Notes under the pieces: model-generated
What the model saw: only the letters and a program-made list of their open reading frames with translations
Told to the model about the DNA's origin: nothing
The model's database searches: none
Assembly: GCA_017883235.1 (NCBI GenBank)
Contig: JADGNY010000013.1
Span: 1 to 64,000, forward strand
DNA from: Thermoanaerobaculia bacterium
GTDB taxonomy: Bacteria; Acidobacteriota; Thermoanaerobaculia; Gp7-AA8
DNA: 64,000 bases
Reading direction: 5' to 3'
Translations under genes and position numbers: made by a program
Part shown: one piece after another, positions 56,741-64,000 of the stretch
Position numbering within the stretch: position 1 is the first letter of the stretch
Layout of the letters: the number at the start of each line of letters is the position of its first letter

Positions 56741-58198
56741 CTATTTCGCGCGTTGCAGCACGTAAGTGAAGTCGGAGTGCACCGGCGTGGTCATCGTTGC
56801 GTTGTTGTGGCACTCAATACAGTTCGATGAGACGTTGGGCGCCAGCGGCGGCCCCTGGATGTACGTCTCGAGCGTGGTGTTGGCGAGGTAGCTCGGAGCG
56901 GGCTCGCCGAGGGGGAATTGCGGGTCCGCCGTACAAAGCCCGTTGCCGGGGCTGGTCGGCCACATCGTGCTGACGAGCTCATAGTTCTTCCAGACCGAAT
57001 TCGCGTTGACTCCCACGAGCAGCTTGAGCGCCTCGGCGTTGTGTTTCGCCGCGCTGGTGAAGGCGAACTCGCTCCCACCTTTGAACATATTCATCCGCAC
57101 GATCTGGCTATGGAAGGAAGCCACCTGCGTCGGATTCCAAGGCCGCGGCGGCACCTTGTTCGGCGGGCAGTCGGCGGCGCTGCATTTCGGGTTGTAGTAG
57201 TTGTATTTCGCTTTGAATTTCCCGGTGGAGACCTCTTCCTCGGTGGGGACGTTGTCGATGTGCTCGAAGGTCGACCAGAGCCACTGCGGGGCGAGGTTGG
57301 TCTTGTGGCCGACATGCAGGCCGACCATGCCGACCATCTTCTTGCTGCACGTCGCCGGGTACTTCGGGTTTGACGATGCCGGCGAGTAGACCAGGACGTT
57401 CGCGGTGTGGAAACGCGATTTCTCCGAAGGGTCGATGATCATCCACGATGACTTCACCATGATGGCTCCCTCGGCGCCGTTGAGGACACCGCAGGGGAAC
57501 TTCACAGCGCCGCTGAACACCTTCTGCCCAGCCTTCGAGTAGAGCGTGTTCGACAGGATGTAGTCGAACATCGGCTTGTTCACCAGAATCTCGTAGCGGG
57601 TGTAGACGCCGTTCTGATCGATGAGCGGACCGGTGTTGAACGGCTGGCTGAACTCCGACACCGTCAGCACATTGGGGGTCTTACCGACCTGGGTGATGAT
57701 GCGCTCACCCGGCGTGTAGTCGGCTTTGCACTCGGCCGGCACGTTGGGCTCGGGACCGTTCCACGCCGGCACGGCGCCGCCGGGAAGGAAGACGTCGGCG
57801 ACGTCGCGGTAGTGCTCCCAGACCGTGTCGTTGTCGCCGTTCTGGCCGATGGTCTTCTTCGGATCGCCTTTGCCATCCGGCCCGGGAGGCCAGTTGAGAG
57901 CGATGAAGGTGTTCCATGAGTAGATGTCGAAGTCGCCCTGGGCGATCTGAAACTTCTTGGCCCTGTCCGAGCCCGGGGGGATGGAGCCTTCCTGCACATC
58001 GCCCGGGATGTTGGCGCTCAGGACGATGGCGGGGGGCGGCGGGACGGTCGACGTCGTGGTGGCCGTGGTCGTCGTCGTTGCAGTCGTAGCCGTCGTTGAC
58101 GTCGTCTCTGTCGACGCCGTCGTGTCGGTATTGGCCGGCATCTCCTTCCTGCACGCGACGGCGAGCGCGAGCAGGGTGATCGTTGCGAATTTCCTCAT
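56741..58198 (-). CDS. Mono-haem c-type lipoprotein
   Basis: 485 aa. Signal peptide with a lipobox cysteine at C16 (LLALAVACRKE), a Thr-rich linker (about residues 24-52), then a folded domain with WNTFIALNWPPGPDGKGDP, VFSGAVKFPCG, GLHVGHKTNLAPQW and FEHIDNVP. One CxxCH haem motif at C460-C463-H464 (NCIECHNN) near the C-terminus, where Met ligands (TMTTPVH) follow. Probably a periplasmic membrane-tethered electron acceptor. It sits between the BBE oxidase and the GMC pair, so it may take their electrons if they are exported. Confidence 0.88.
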   Translation of the reverse strand: MRKFATITLLALAVACRKEMPANTDTTASTETTSTTATTATTTTTATTTSTVPPPPAIVLSANIPGDVQEGSIPPGSDRAKKFQIAQGDFDIYSWNTFIALNWPPGPDGKGDPKKTIGQNGDNDTVWEHYRDVADVFLPGGAVPAWNGPEPNVPAECKADYTPGERIITQVGKTPNVLTVSEFSQPFNTGPLIDQNGVYTRYEILVNKPMFDYILSNTLYSKAGQKVFSGAVKFPCGVLNGAEGAIMVKSSWMIIDPSEKSRFHTANVLVYSPASSNPKYPATCSKKMVGMVGLHVGHKTNLAPQWLWSTFEHIDNVPTEEEVSTGKFKAKYNYYNPKCSAADCPPNKVPPRPWNPTQVASFHSQIVRMNMFKGGSEFAFTSAAKHNAEALKLLVGVNANSVWKNYELVSTMWPTSPGNGLCTADPQFPLGEPAPSYLANTTLETYIQGPPLAPNVSSNCIECHNNATMTTPVHSDFTYVLQRAK

Positions 58199-58216
58199 GT
58201 TGTCTCCTCTCTCGAA

Positions 58217-59680
58217 TCAAACGAGGAACGTGCGATAGAGCGGCGCCTGGTTGGGCGGATACGCGCCGTCCGGGTTGAATGGGGAACCGATGGCCTGTTG
58301 GAAGCGGAAGTGATGGTCGGGATCGACCGACTCTTTGATGCGGCAAAGCTCGGCGTAGTTGTCGCCGTAGAACTCCTGCGGCCAGTCGTGCAGCAACGGG
58401 TCGATGTAGTTGCAGTACGCGCCGATGGAGTGCGGCGCCATCCCTTCGCCGAGCTTGTAGGCCCAATTGACGTTCTCCACGCTCTGGTCGGGGTTGGCGT
58501 GCGGCCAGATCGCTTTCACTTCCCACAGGAAGCGGGCATCGCGATGCCAGAAGGCGGTGTCGGTCTTGGAGACCTCGGTGACTTTCCCCCCCATGTGCGT
58601 CCAGACCAGCAGGCTGCTCGACGACGGGGCGGTGGTCATCGAGCCGGTCAGCACGTCGATGCACGACGGCGTGAACGACTTCGGCGCCATGAAGCCGGAG
58701 CGGATGTAGGCGCTGTTGCCGGCCACCACGGTCAGCAGACCGTTGAAGATCTCGAAGTCCGGCAGGGTCATGTCATAGAGGTTGATGAAGATGTTCGGGA
58801 ACTTGAGGATCGGTGCGATGAGGTCCATCCCCTCGCGGCTGTTGCCGTTGAAGATCGGGGTGAGACCGACGGTGTTGACCAGGGTGTCGGGATGGGCGGG
58901 CAGAGCCACTTTGCCCATGTAGCCGTAGACGGCGAGCGAGTCGGGCGCCTTCTCGATCCACTCGTTGTAGAAGCCGAGCACTTCCTGCGCGTACTCGATC
59001 GGATAGCGGATCTGGCCACAGAGCATTGTCGGCGTGTTGGGCTGGTGAACGCGCAACTCGAAGGCGACGGCGATCCCGAAGTTGCCGCCACCGCCGCCGC
59101 GGCAGGCCCACCAGAGGTCCTTGTCCTCTTTCGACTTCGACTCCGCGGAGATCGTCCGCAGCTTGCCGTCCGGCGTGACGAGGTCGATCGAGAGAAGGTT
59201 GTCGACGCTGAGCCCGTACGAACGGGAGACGAAGCTGATACCGCCGCCGAGCATGAAGCCGGGGATGCCGACGGTCGGACATCCGCCGCCGATCGGAATC
59301 AGGCCGGTGTTCGTCGCCTGCAGGAAGAGATAGAGGTCGCGCCAGCGGTTTCCGGTCTCGCACCAGACTACCTGCCGGCCGAGGTCGAGACGCTTGGCGG
59401 TCATGCTGGTGAGGTCGATGACCATCCCTCCCTGGTTGAGACAGTAACCGGCGGCGCTGTGCCCGCCGCCCCGCACCGTGAACGGCATCTCGTGCTCGAT
59501 GGCGAACTTGTAGGCGGTGGCAACGTCCTGCGGGTTGACGCACATCGCCACTACGCCCGGCCGCAGATCGATGCGGCCGTTGTCGATGACCAGCGATTGG
59601 TCATACCCCGGATCTCCCGCCTCGAGCAGCCGCCCGGCCATCTCCTGACGCAGCTTCTCCAGATACTTCCTCGGAATCAT
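58217..59680 (-). CDS. Berberine-bridge-type FAD-dependent oxidoreductase
   Basis: 487 aa. Start at MIPRKYLEKL, preceded by GGAGGAGAAACTA. FAD_binding_4 domain with bicovalent flavin attachment expected at H74 (RGGGHSAAGY) and C134 (IGGGCPTVGIPGFMLGGG). Also GLSVDNLLSIDLVTPDGKLR and WACRGGGGGNFGI. The C-terminal BBE motif is ENVNWAYKLG with NYIDPLLHDWPQEFYGDNYA, then RIKESVDPDHHFRFQQAI. The family oxidises sugars, alcohols or alkaloid-like C-N/C-C bonds with oxygen or another acceptor. No signal peptide seen. Part of the seven-gene operon, 18 bp upstream of the cytochrome gene. Confidence 0.94.
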   Translation of the reverse strand: MIPRKYLEKLRQEMAGRLLEAGDPGYDQSLVIDNGRIDLRPGVVAMCVNPQDVATAYKFAIEHEMPFTVRGGGHSAAGYCLNQGGMVIDLTSMTAKRLDLGRQVVWCETGNRWRDLYLFLQATNTGLIPIGGGCPTVGIPGFMLGGGISFVSRSYGLSVDNLLSIDLVTPDGKLRTISAESKSKEDKDLWWACRGGGGGNFGIAVAFELRVHQPNTPTMLCGQIRYPIEYAQEVLGFYNEWIEKAPDSLAVYGYMGKVALPAHPDTLVNTVGLTPIFNGNSREGMDLIAPILKFPNIFINLYDMTLPDFEIFNGLLTVVAGNSAYIRSGFMAPKSFTPSCIDVLTGSMTTAPSSSSLLVWTHMGGKVTEVSKTDTAFWHRDARFLWEVKAIWPHANPDQSVENVNWAYKLGEGMAPHSIGAYCNYIDPLLHDWPQEFYGDNYAELCRIKESVDPDHHFRFQQAIGSPFNPDGAYPPNQAPLYRTFLV

Positions 59681-59771
59681 TAGTTTCTCCTCCTGAACCC
59701 GACGCGGGTCCGCCAAAAAACAACTCGAATGAGGGTCGCCCACCTAGGAGAGACGCGAGAAGGGTGTTTCC

Positions 59772-62700
59772 CTACCCGGTGGTTTTTTCCAGCCCTCGGC
59801 GCATTTCGATCACCCGCCCGGCTGCTCGGATAGTTCGGAAACCGGCCTCGCTGTACATCTGGACCTGTTCGCTCACTTCGGTCCGCCGCGAGGGGTCGTC
59901 ATCGATCCGGACCACACCAGGTCCGGTCCTGTCGAGCAGCTCCCCGATCCTGCCGAGGAAGGCCTTACTGATCCCCGCCTGCCAGAGACTCGGCGGAACG
60001 AAGAAATCGGGGTCGATCCACCTCTCCGTCCAGACCTTGACGCCCTCTTCCTCCTTGTAGAACAGAAGGGCGACGTCGACCTCCCAATCCGCCCGCACCG
60101 TCACGCGGAACCGCAGCGTCTTGTAGTCGTCGCGGTTCATACCGGGATGGGCGGCTTTCCAGAGCTCGATCGCGAGTCCGGGCGTCTCTCTCGGCGGGTC
60201 GATGACAATCCGCCCATCGGACCACGATGGAGAGCCCGCGGACCGCAGCTCGAACCGGTCCTCGAAGAAATCGCGCATGTTCGGGTTGAACATCGGCGAG
60301 AGAAACGGCCAGAGGTCGCGGAACGCCGGCGTCGTCGACCAGCGGCCGAACCAGTTCACCCATCCGATATTCAGAGGATGGCTCCACGAGCGCTCCAGAT
60401 GGCAACTGACGTAGACATCCGCCATCAGTTGCAGAACCTGGGTAAAGAGCGGGATGAGCCTGGCCAGCTCCTCCGTAGTCAGATCGGATGAGCCCTTGAC
60501 GGTCTTCTCCCACTTCAGCTCGGGATAGAGATCGCGCAGCAGTTTGACGCTCCCGAGAGTGACCACCTGGCGCTCGATGGCCAGGAGCTCCGCGGCCCGG
60601 GCCATGAGCTGATCGGGCAGTGTGGGTGGCGTCGGCGACCACTCCTTTCGCGCGCTGCCGAAGACGTCGCTGGCGCTCCGATCGGTGACGTCGCGGTCAT
60701 CGAGAAAACGAAAGGCGATGTGGGCGGCATGAAGGCCGAGCCGGCGATACGACTCCCACTGCTTTTCGTCGTAGAACTGGTCGCCGGTCGACTCGTGCGG
60801 AAAGCTCTGATTGCGTGTCTTGTACTGCAGCACATCGCCAGGTTCATCGCCGACGATGGTCGGCTTGAACAGGAGGAGGATGCCGCGGTCGCCGTCCGGA
60901 TAGATGATGTCTCCGACGGCCACATGCTGGTTGGAGAATCCCTTTTCGTTCGGTTTGAGCGCCGCGAGATCGATGACGACCTCCACGCCAAAGTCCTCCC
61001 GAGCCCGGCGCAAGGCGTTGCCGACGTCATCGAAGGCCGCCTCGGAATCGGCACCGCAGTCCGATGCCAGGATGTACCGGCAGCGGCGGCGAAGGAGCTC
61101 GTAGAGAGCCAGGTTCTCGAAATGGCCGCCGTCGGAAAGATGGATGGAGTTGGATTTCAGCCCGGAGTTCGTGCGGCTGAACATCTCGAAGAAAAGGTCG
61201 CAGCCGGGAAAGAAGGCACGAGTCTTTGTGAGGTGATACCAGTATCCCAGCCGGAGATTGAGCGACGCCATCAGGAACGTCGCCGCCGCGCCGAGGTCCA
61301 TCGAGAGGGACCCCATGTTCGAATTGAACGCCGCGGCTGAAGCGGTCATCGCCGTCGCCAGTGTCAATTTGGACGGTGCCTGATCCCAACCCTGGAAACG
61401 ATTGGCCAGCGTGAAACCGAACAACGAGAGGGTGGAGCTGCGCGCGCCCCGGCTGAGATTGGCGAGGTGATCGCCGGCTAGATCGTTCGCCGCGCAGCAG
61501 ATGAGATGGACCGGCCGCGTTTGTGGCAACTCCTGAAGGAGGAGATCATCGTCCGGGCGCTCGGTCGATTGCCGGTTTCGCGCAGCGCTCCCAGCGCGCG
61601 TGTTCGATGCGCCGAGGTACGCACGGCTCAGACGCGAGCGGTAAATCGGGTGAAGACCGACTTCGTTCGGGTTGTAGAAGACGAGAGCGGCCAGCGTCAC
61701 GCCCAACGGCACCAGGGTCCCGGCCAGCGCGTAGCCATGGGCGATGCAGGTGAAGACGAGACAGGCCACCCCCAATGCCGCGGCGACGACGGCGGTCATC
61801 GCCAGCAGCGGCAGCGCGTAGCGCTCGGCATACGCAAGCGCGCCTCCTTTGGCGCGGCTCGGCTGGCGGGAGAGGATCTTCTGGATGTACCCGAATACAC
61901 CGCCCGAGCTCCCTCCCACCAGCGCCGTCCACAGGCCGACCAGCATCGGGTCGCGCGTCCAGAGGATGAACGCCGCGAATACGAAGAGGATCATCACCGT
62001 CCAGAACACCGCCAGCCCAAGCAGCCGGGCGATGACCCGATCGATCGCGGAGCGATAGAACCCTTTCCTCGGATCGAGGATGAAGCGCGATAAGATGGCA
62101 CGGACGAAGATGAACACGAGCATCGATCCCAGCCAGCAGATGGCCGGCAACAGGAAACGCGCCCACTCGCCGAGCGTACCGGAGCCGGGCATGATCTCGA
62201 AGTAACTCCATCGCGGGATGTCGCGCAAGAACCAGTAGTGGCCCCCCACGACGAGACCCGTGCTAAGAAACGCACCGAGCCAATAGAGCCAGCCGTAGGA
62301 CTCGTCTTTTTCTTGCTGCCTGCGCTTCTCAAAAAACCACATCACACCGAACGTGCTCACGCCGGTGACCGCCAGCGCCAGGTAGAGGTAGGAGACGGAC
62401 GGAAGCGGGCGGCGCAGGATGGAAATCACCTGATTGCCGCCCATGGCGTTCGCGCTGATGATGAGCACGTACCAGATGAGCAGTGCCATGACGGAGAAGC
62501 TCACCACGAGGGCGGGAAGAATCGCCGAGAGCGCACCGCCGAAGAACTGCCACGTCTCGATTTCAAAGAGACCCCAGCGGGGCGCCAGGAAACGGCTGAA
62601 CTCACGCAGGTGCCGGACCGGGTCGGGCTCGGAGCGCACGTTTTCGACCCGAGGGGGCATCTCCGGCTGCTCCTTCTCGTTCGCCGCCGGCTCTGTCTTC

Positions 62701-63194
62701 TCGGACGAGCCGCGTTTCAACCACGCCATCAACGAGCGAGCGCGTGGCTCCTCGTTCGCGGCGTCTGCCGTCCCGGGCTCGCAGTCCTTCCGTGATGCGC
62801 GATCGGTTGGAAAGAGCGCGCCGGCCGGGTTGCGCGCGCGCCATGCGCTCCAGAACGAGCCGATGTATCCGCCGCCGGAGACCGTGGAGAGGTAGTCGAA
62901 AAGATCGAGAAGACTCCGCTCGCCCTTGTTGTGGCAGGCCAGTTCTCGCTCGGCCAGCCCCTGCAACAACCCCAGGTTGAACGTCGCGCTGCGGATCCCG
63001 CCGCCGGATAGCGCCAGTCCGGTCAGGTCGTCCGCAACCTTGACGATGAACGGCTCGGCTCCATCGTCCGCCGATCCCGACTCCGATGACGTTTCGCCGG
63101 TACAGCCGCCGTACGCGACCTCGGGATCACCACCACCGGCTCCTTCGCGGATCACCTGCAGTTCTTTGATGAAAGCAGCTCGAAACGTGGTCAT
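59772..63194 (-). CDS. Membrane-spanning patatin-like phospholipase
   Basis: 1140 aa. N-terminal patatin half: oxyanion motif SGGGIRSATFNLG (residues about 63-75) and nucleophile S106 (STVSGGGYIGS). The catalytic D688 lies in LSDGGHFENLALYELL. Between them, about 215-520, are roughly six to eight transmembrane helices (ILPALVVSFSVMALLIWYVL, WLYWLGAFLSTGLVVGGHYW, FLLPAICWLGSMLVFIFV, YALPLLAMTAVVAAALGVAC). The catalytic dyad is thus split by a membrane region. A C-terminal domain of about 300 residues is unrecognised. Probably a lipid acyl hydrolase on the membrane. First gene of the operon; GGAGGAGAGACGA precedes the ATG. Confidence 0.9.
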   Translation of the reverse strand: MTTFRAAFIKELQVIREGAGGGDPEVAYGGCTGETSSESGSADDGAEPFIVKVADDLTGLALSGGGIRSATFNLGLLQGLAERELACHNKGERSLLDLFDYLSTVSGGGYIGSFWSAWRARNPAGALFPTDRASRKDCEPGTADAANEEPRARSLMAWLKRGSSEKTEPAANEKEQPEMPPRVENVRSEPDPVRHLREFSRFLAPRWGLFEIETWQFFGGALSAILPALVVSFSVMALLIWYVLIISANAMGGNQVISILRRPLPSVSYLYLALAVTGVSTFGVMWFFEKRRQQEKDESYGWLYWLGAFLSTGLVVGGHYWFLRDIPRWSYFEIMPGSGTLGEWARFLLPAICWLGSMLVFIFVRAILSRFILDPRKGFYRSAIDRVIARLLGLAVFWTVMILFVFAAFILWTRDPMLVGLWTALVGGSSGGVFGYIQKILSRQPSRAKGGALAYAERYALPLLAMTAVVAAALGVACLVFTCIAHGYALAGTLVPLGVTLAALVFYNPNEVGLHPIYRSRLSRAYLGASNTRAGSAARNRQSTERPDDDLLLQELPQTRPVHLICCAANDLAGDHLANLSRGARSSTLSLFGFTLANRFQGWDQAPSKLTLATAMTASAAAFNSNMGSLSMDLGAAATFLMASLNLRLGYWYHLTKTRAFFPGCDLFFEMFSRTNSGLKSNSIHLSDGGHFENLALYELLRRRCRYILASDCGADSEAAFDDVGNALRRAREDFGVEVVIDLAALKPNEKGFSNQHVAVGDIIYPDGDRGILLLFKPTIVGDEPGDVLQYKTRNQSFPHESTGDQFYDEKQWESYRRLGLHAAHIAFRFLDDRDVTDRSASDVFGSARKEWSPTPPTLPDQLMARAAELLAIERQVVTLGSVKLLRDLYPELKWEKTVKGSSDLTTEELARLIPLFTQVLQLMADVYVSCHLERSWSHPLNIGWVNWFGRWSTTPAFRDLWPFLSPMFNPNMRDFFEDRFELRSAGSPSWSDGRIVIDPPRETPGLAIELWKAAHPGMNRDDYKTLRFRVTVRADWEVDVALLFYKEEEGVKVWTERWIDPDFFVPPSLWQAGISKAFLGRIGELLDRTGPGVVRIDDDPSRRTEVSEQVQMYSEAGFRTIRAAGRVIEMRRGLEKTTG

Positions 63195-63315
63195 TCGTCT
63201 CTCCTCCGGCGATCGGGCGATGTCGATGGCGTGCGTTAGTGAATGGGGTGAGTCGTTAGTCTACATTCGTTGTCGGGGTTCTGATCGGCCTACGACAAGG
63301 CATTAGTATTCATCG

Positions 63316-63666
63316 ATGCCGACCAGGCAACAGCCGGTCACCTTCGACCTCATCCGCGAGCTGGCGCTGAAGCTTCCCGGCGTCGAGGATGGGACGTCGT
63401 TCGGCACCGCCGCACTGCGCGTGAAGGGAAAGTTCCTGGCCCGCCTGAAAGAGGACGGCCAATCGGTCGTCTTCCGCGTCGGCTTCGACGAGCGCGACCT
63501 GCTCCTGCAAACGAAGCCGGACGTCTTCTACATCACCGACCACTACCTCGGCTATCCAGCCGTGCTGATGCGCCTTGCCACCGCATCGAAACAGGAAGCC
63601 GCCGACATCATCCAGATGGCCTGGCAACAGGTGGCGCCGAAACGGCTGAAGGAGACGCGAACGTAA
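63316..63666 (+). CDS. MmcQ/YjbR-family protein
   Basis: 116 aa. Matches the YjbR CyaY-like fold pattern: FDLIRELALKLPGVEDGTSF, then LRVKGKFLARLKEDGQSVVF, RDLLLQTKPDVFYITDHYLG, and ADIIQMAWQQVAPKRL. Proposed to bind DNA, with no firm biochemical role. Divergent from the patatin operon. Confidence 0.9.
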   Translation: MPTRQQPVTFDLIRELALKLPGVEDGTSFGTAALRVKGKFLARLKEDGQSVVFRVGFDERDLLLQTKPDVFYITDHYLGYPAVLMRLATASKQEAADIIQMAWQQVAPKRLKETRT

Positions 63667-64000
63667 GCGCCTGACGCGTTGTCTGCGGCTGCGCCGCGTT
63701 GTCGGTTGTCTGCGCGCTGCGGCGCGCGTGGACAATATTGTCCGTCGGGGCGGCTGGCGGCGAATGCGCGGCTTCGCCGCCAAGCACAGACAAGAGTGTC
63801 TGTGCCACATTTGCCCTCGGTATTGGCAGGAGAGTGGAGTCTTGCCGGACCGAATGTGGCACAGACACTCTTGTCTGTGCCGTGCGACGCAGCCGCACGT
63901 CGTGAAGCTGTGCGCGTTGTCTTCGCGCTGCGAAGTCAACCGACAACCGACAACGCGCTCCGCGCCGTCATCGAAACAGCGCTGCGAATTGTGTCGTAGA
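63667..64000. repeat. Gene-free interval of nested inverted repeats
   Basis: 63783-63812 carries AGCACAGACAAGAGTGTCTG then TGCCACATT, and 63850-63880 its inverted partner (AATGTGGCACAGACACTCTT, then GTCTGTGCC). Outside these lie inverted copies of GTTGTCGGTTGTCTGCGCGC (63677-63720) and CAACCGACAACCGACAACGC (63939-63958). No gene. Confidence 0.85.

Noticed and set aside
1-64000. rRNA, tRNA, riboswitch or replication-origin signals
   Set aside because: I saw no conserved rRNA blocks, no tRNA cloverleaf with the GGTTC/GTTCGA arm in a plausible context, and no known riboswitch core. A covariance-model scan would be needed to exclude small RNAs.

Overview
This is a high-GC, gene-dense chromosomal window from a Gram-negative-type bacterium. 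It has TonB-dependent receptor and YfiR-type periplasmic genes, several hybrid histidine kinases, a Reg_prop/Y_Y_Y one-protein two-component sensor, an alpha-2-macroglobulin, lipoprotein and secreted beta-propeller genes, and many families of short dispersed palindromic repeats. That mix resembles soil Acidobacteriota and related high-GC lineages. The taxonomic placement is inference; no rRNA or tRNA gene was seen that could settle it.

Layout. 0-7.4 kb is repeat-rich and partly decayed: a remnant of an aconitase 3' end, a secreted FnIII/PKD protein, a decapitated HigB-type toxin in front of an intact HigA-like antitoxin, a large secreted FG-GAP-like protein, an ISL3 transposase remnant and a small orphan gene. 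7.4-13 kb holds acnA, a DinB-family protein, a B12-binding radical SAM protein and a complete hicAB pair. 13-16.2 kb is a segment bounded by a 123-bp direct repeat of the 3' end of an MFS gene. It contains an IS630 remnant and an unrecognised secreted 803-aa protein overlapped by a 69-aa gene.

17.5-29.8 kb is a signalling super-cluster. On the minus strand lie a PAS-PAS hybrid kinase, a CheY-like regulator and a receiver domain fused to an ECF sigma factor. Divergently, on the plus strand, lies one tightly overlapping operon: TonB receptor, YfiR, CHASE8-HAMP-PAS hybrid kinase, beta-propeller kinase, response regulator. The two plus-strand kinases share an almost identical catalytic core and probably arose by duplication.

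29.8-46 kb is mixed: a nucleotidyltransferase/small-protein pair, an ECF sigma factor divergent from a DoxX gene with a dyad between them, an M28-type peptidase, secreted proteins, a ferredoxin, an alpha/beta hydrolase, a PLP enzyme, a methyltransferase fragment, a 22-bp tandem array and a Tdi1-type immunity protein. 45.9-51.8 kb is one 1952-aa alpha-2-macroglobulin with an intact thioester motif. 51.8-52.6 kb is a GxxExxY gene embedded in arrays of one dispersed repeat.

52.6-63.2 kb is a compact seven-gene minus-strand operon: membrane patatin, berberine-bridge-type FAD oxidase, mono-haem c lipoprotein, small dehydrogenase-like subunit, GMC oxidoreductase, duplicated ABM-fold protein, cytidine deaminase. 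I do not recognise the pathway. It is the best candidate here for an undescribed biochemical system. The window ends with a YjbR-family gene and nested inverted repeats.
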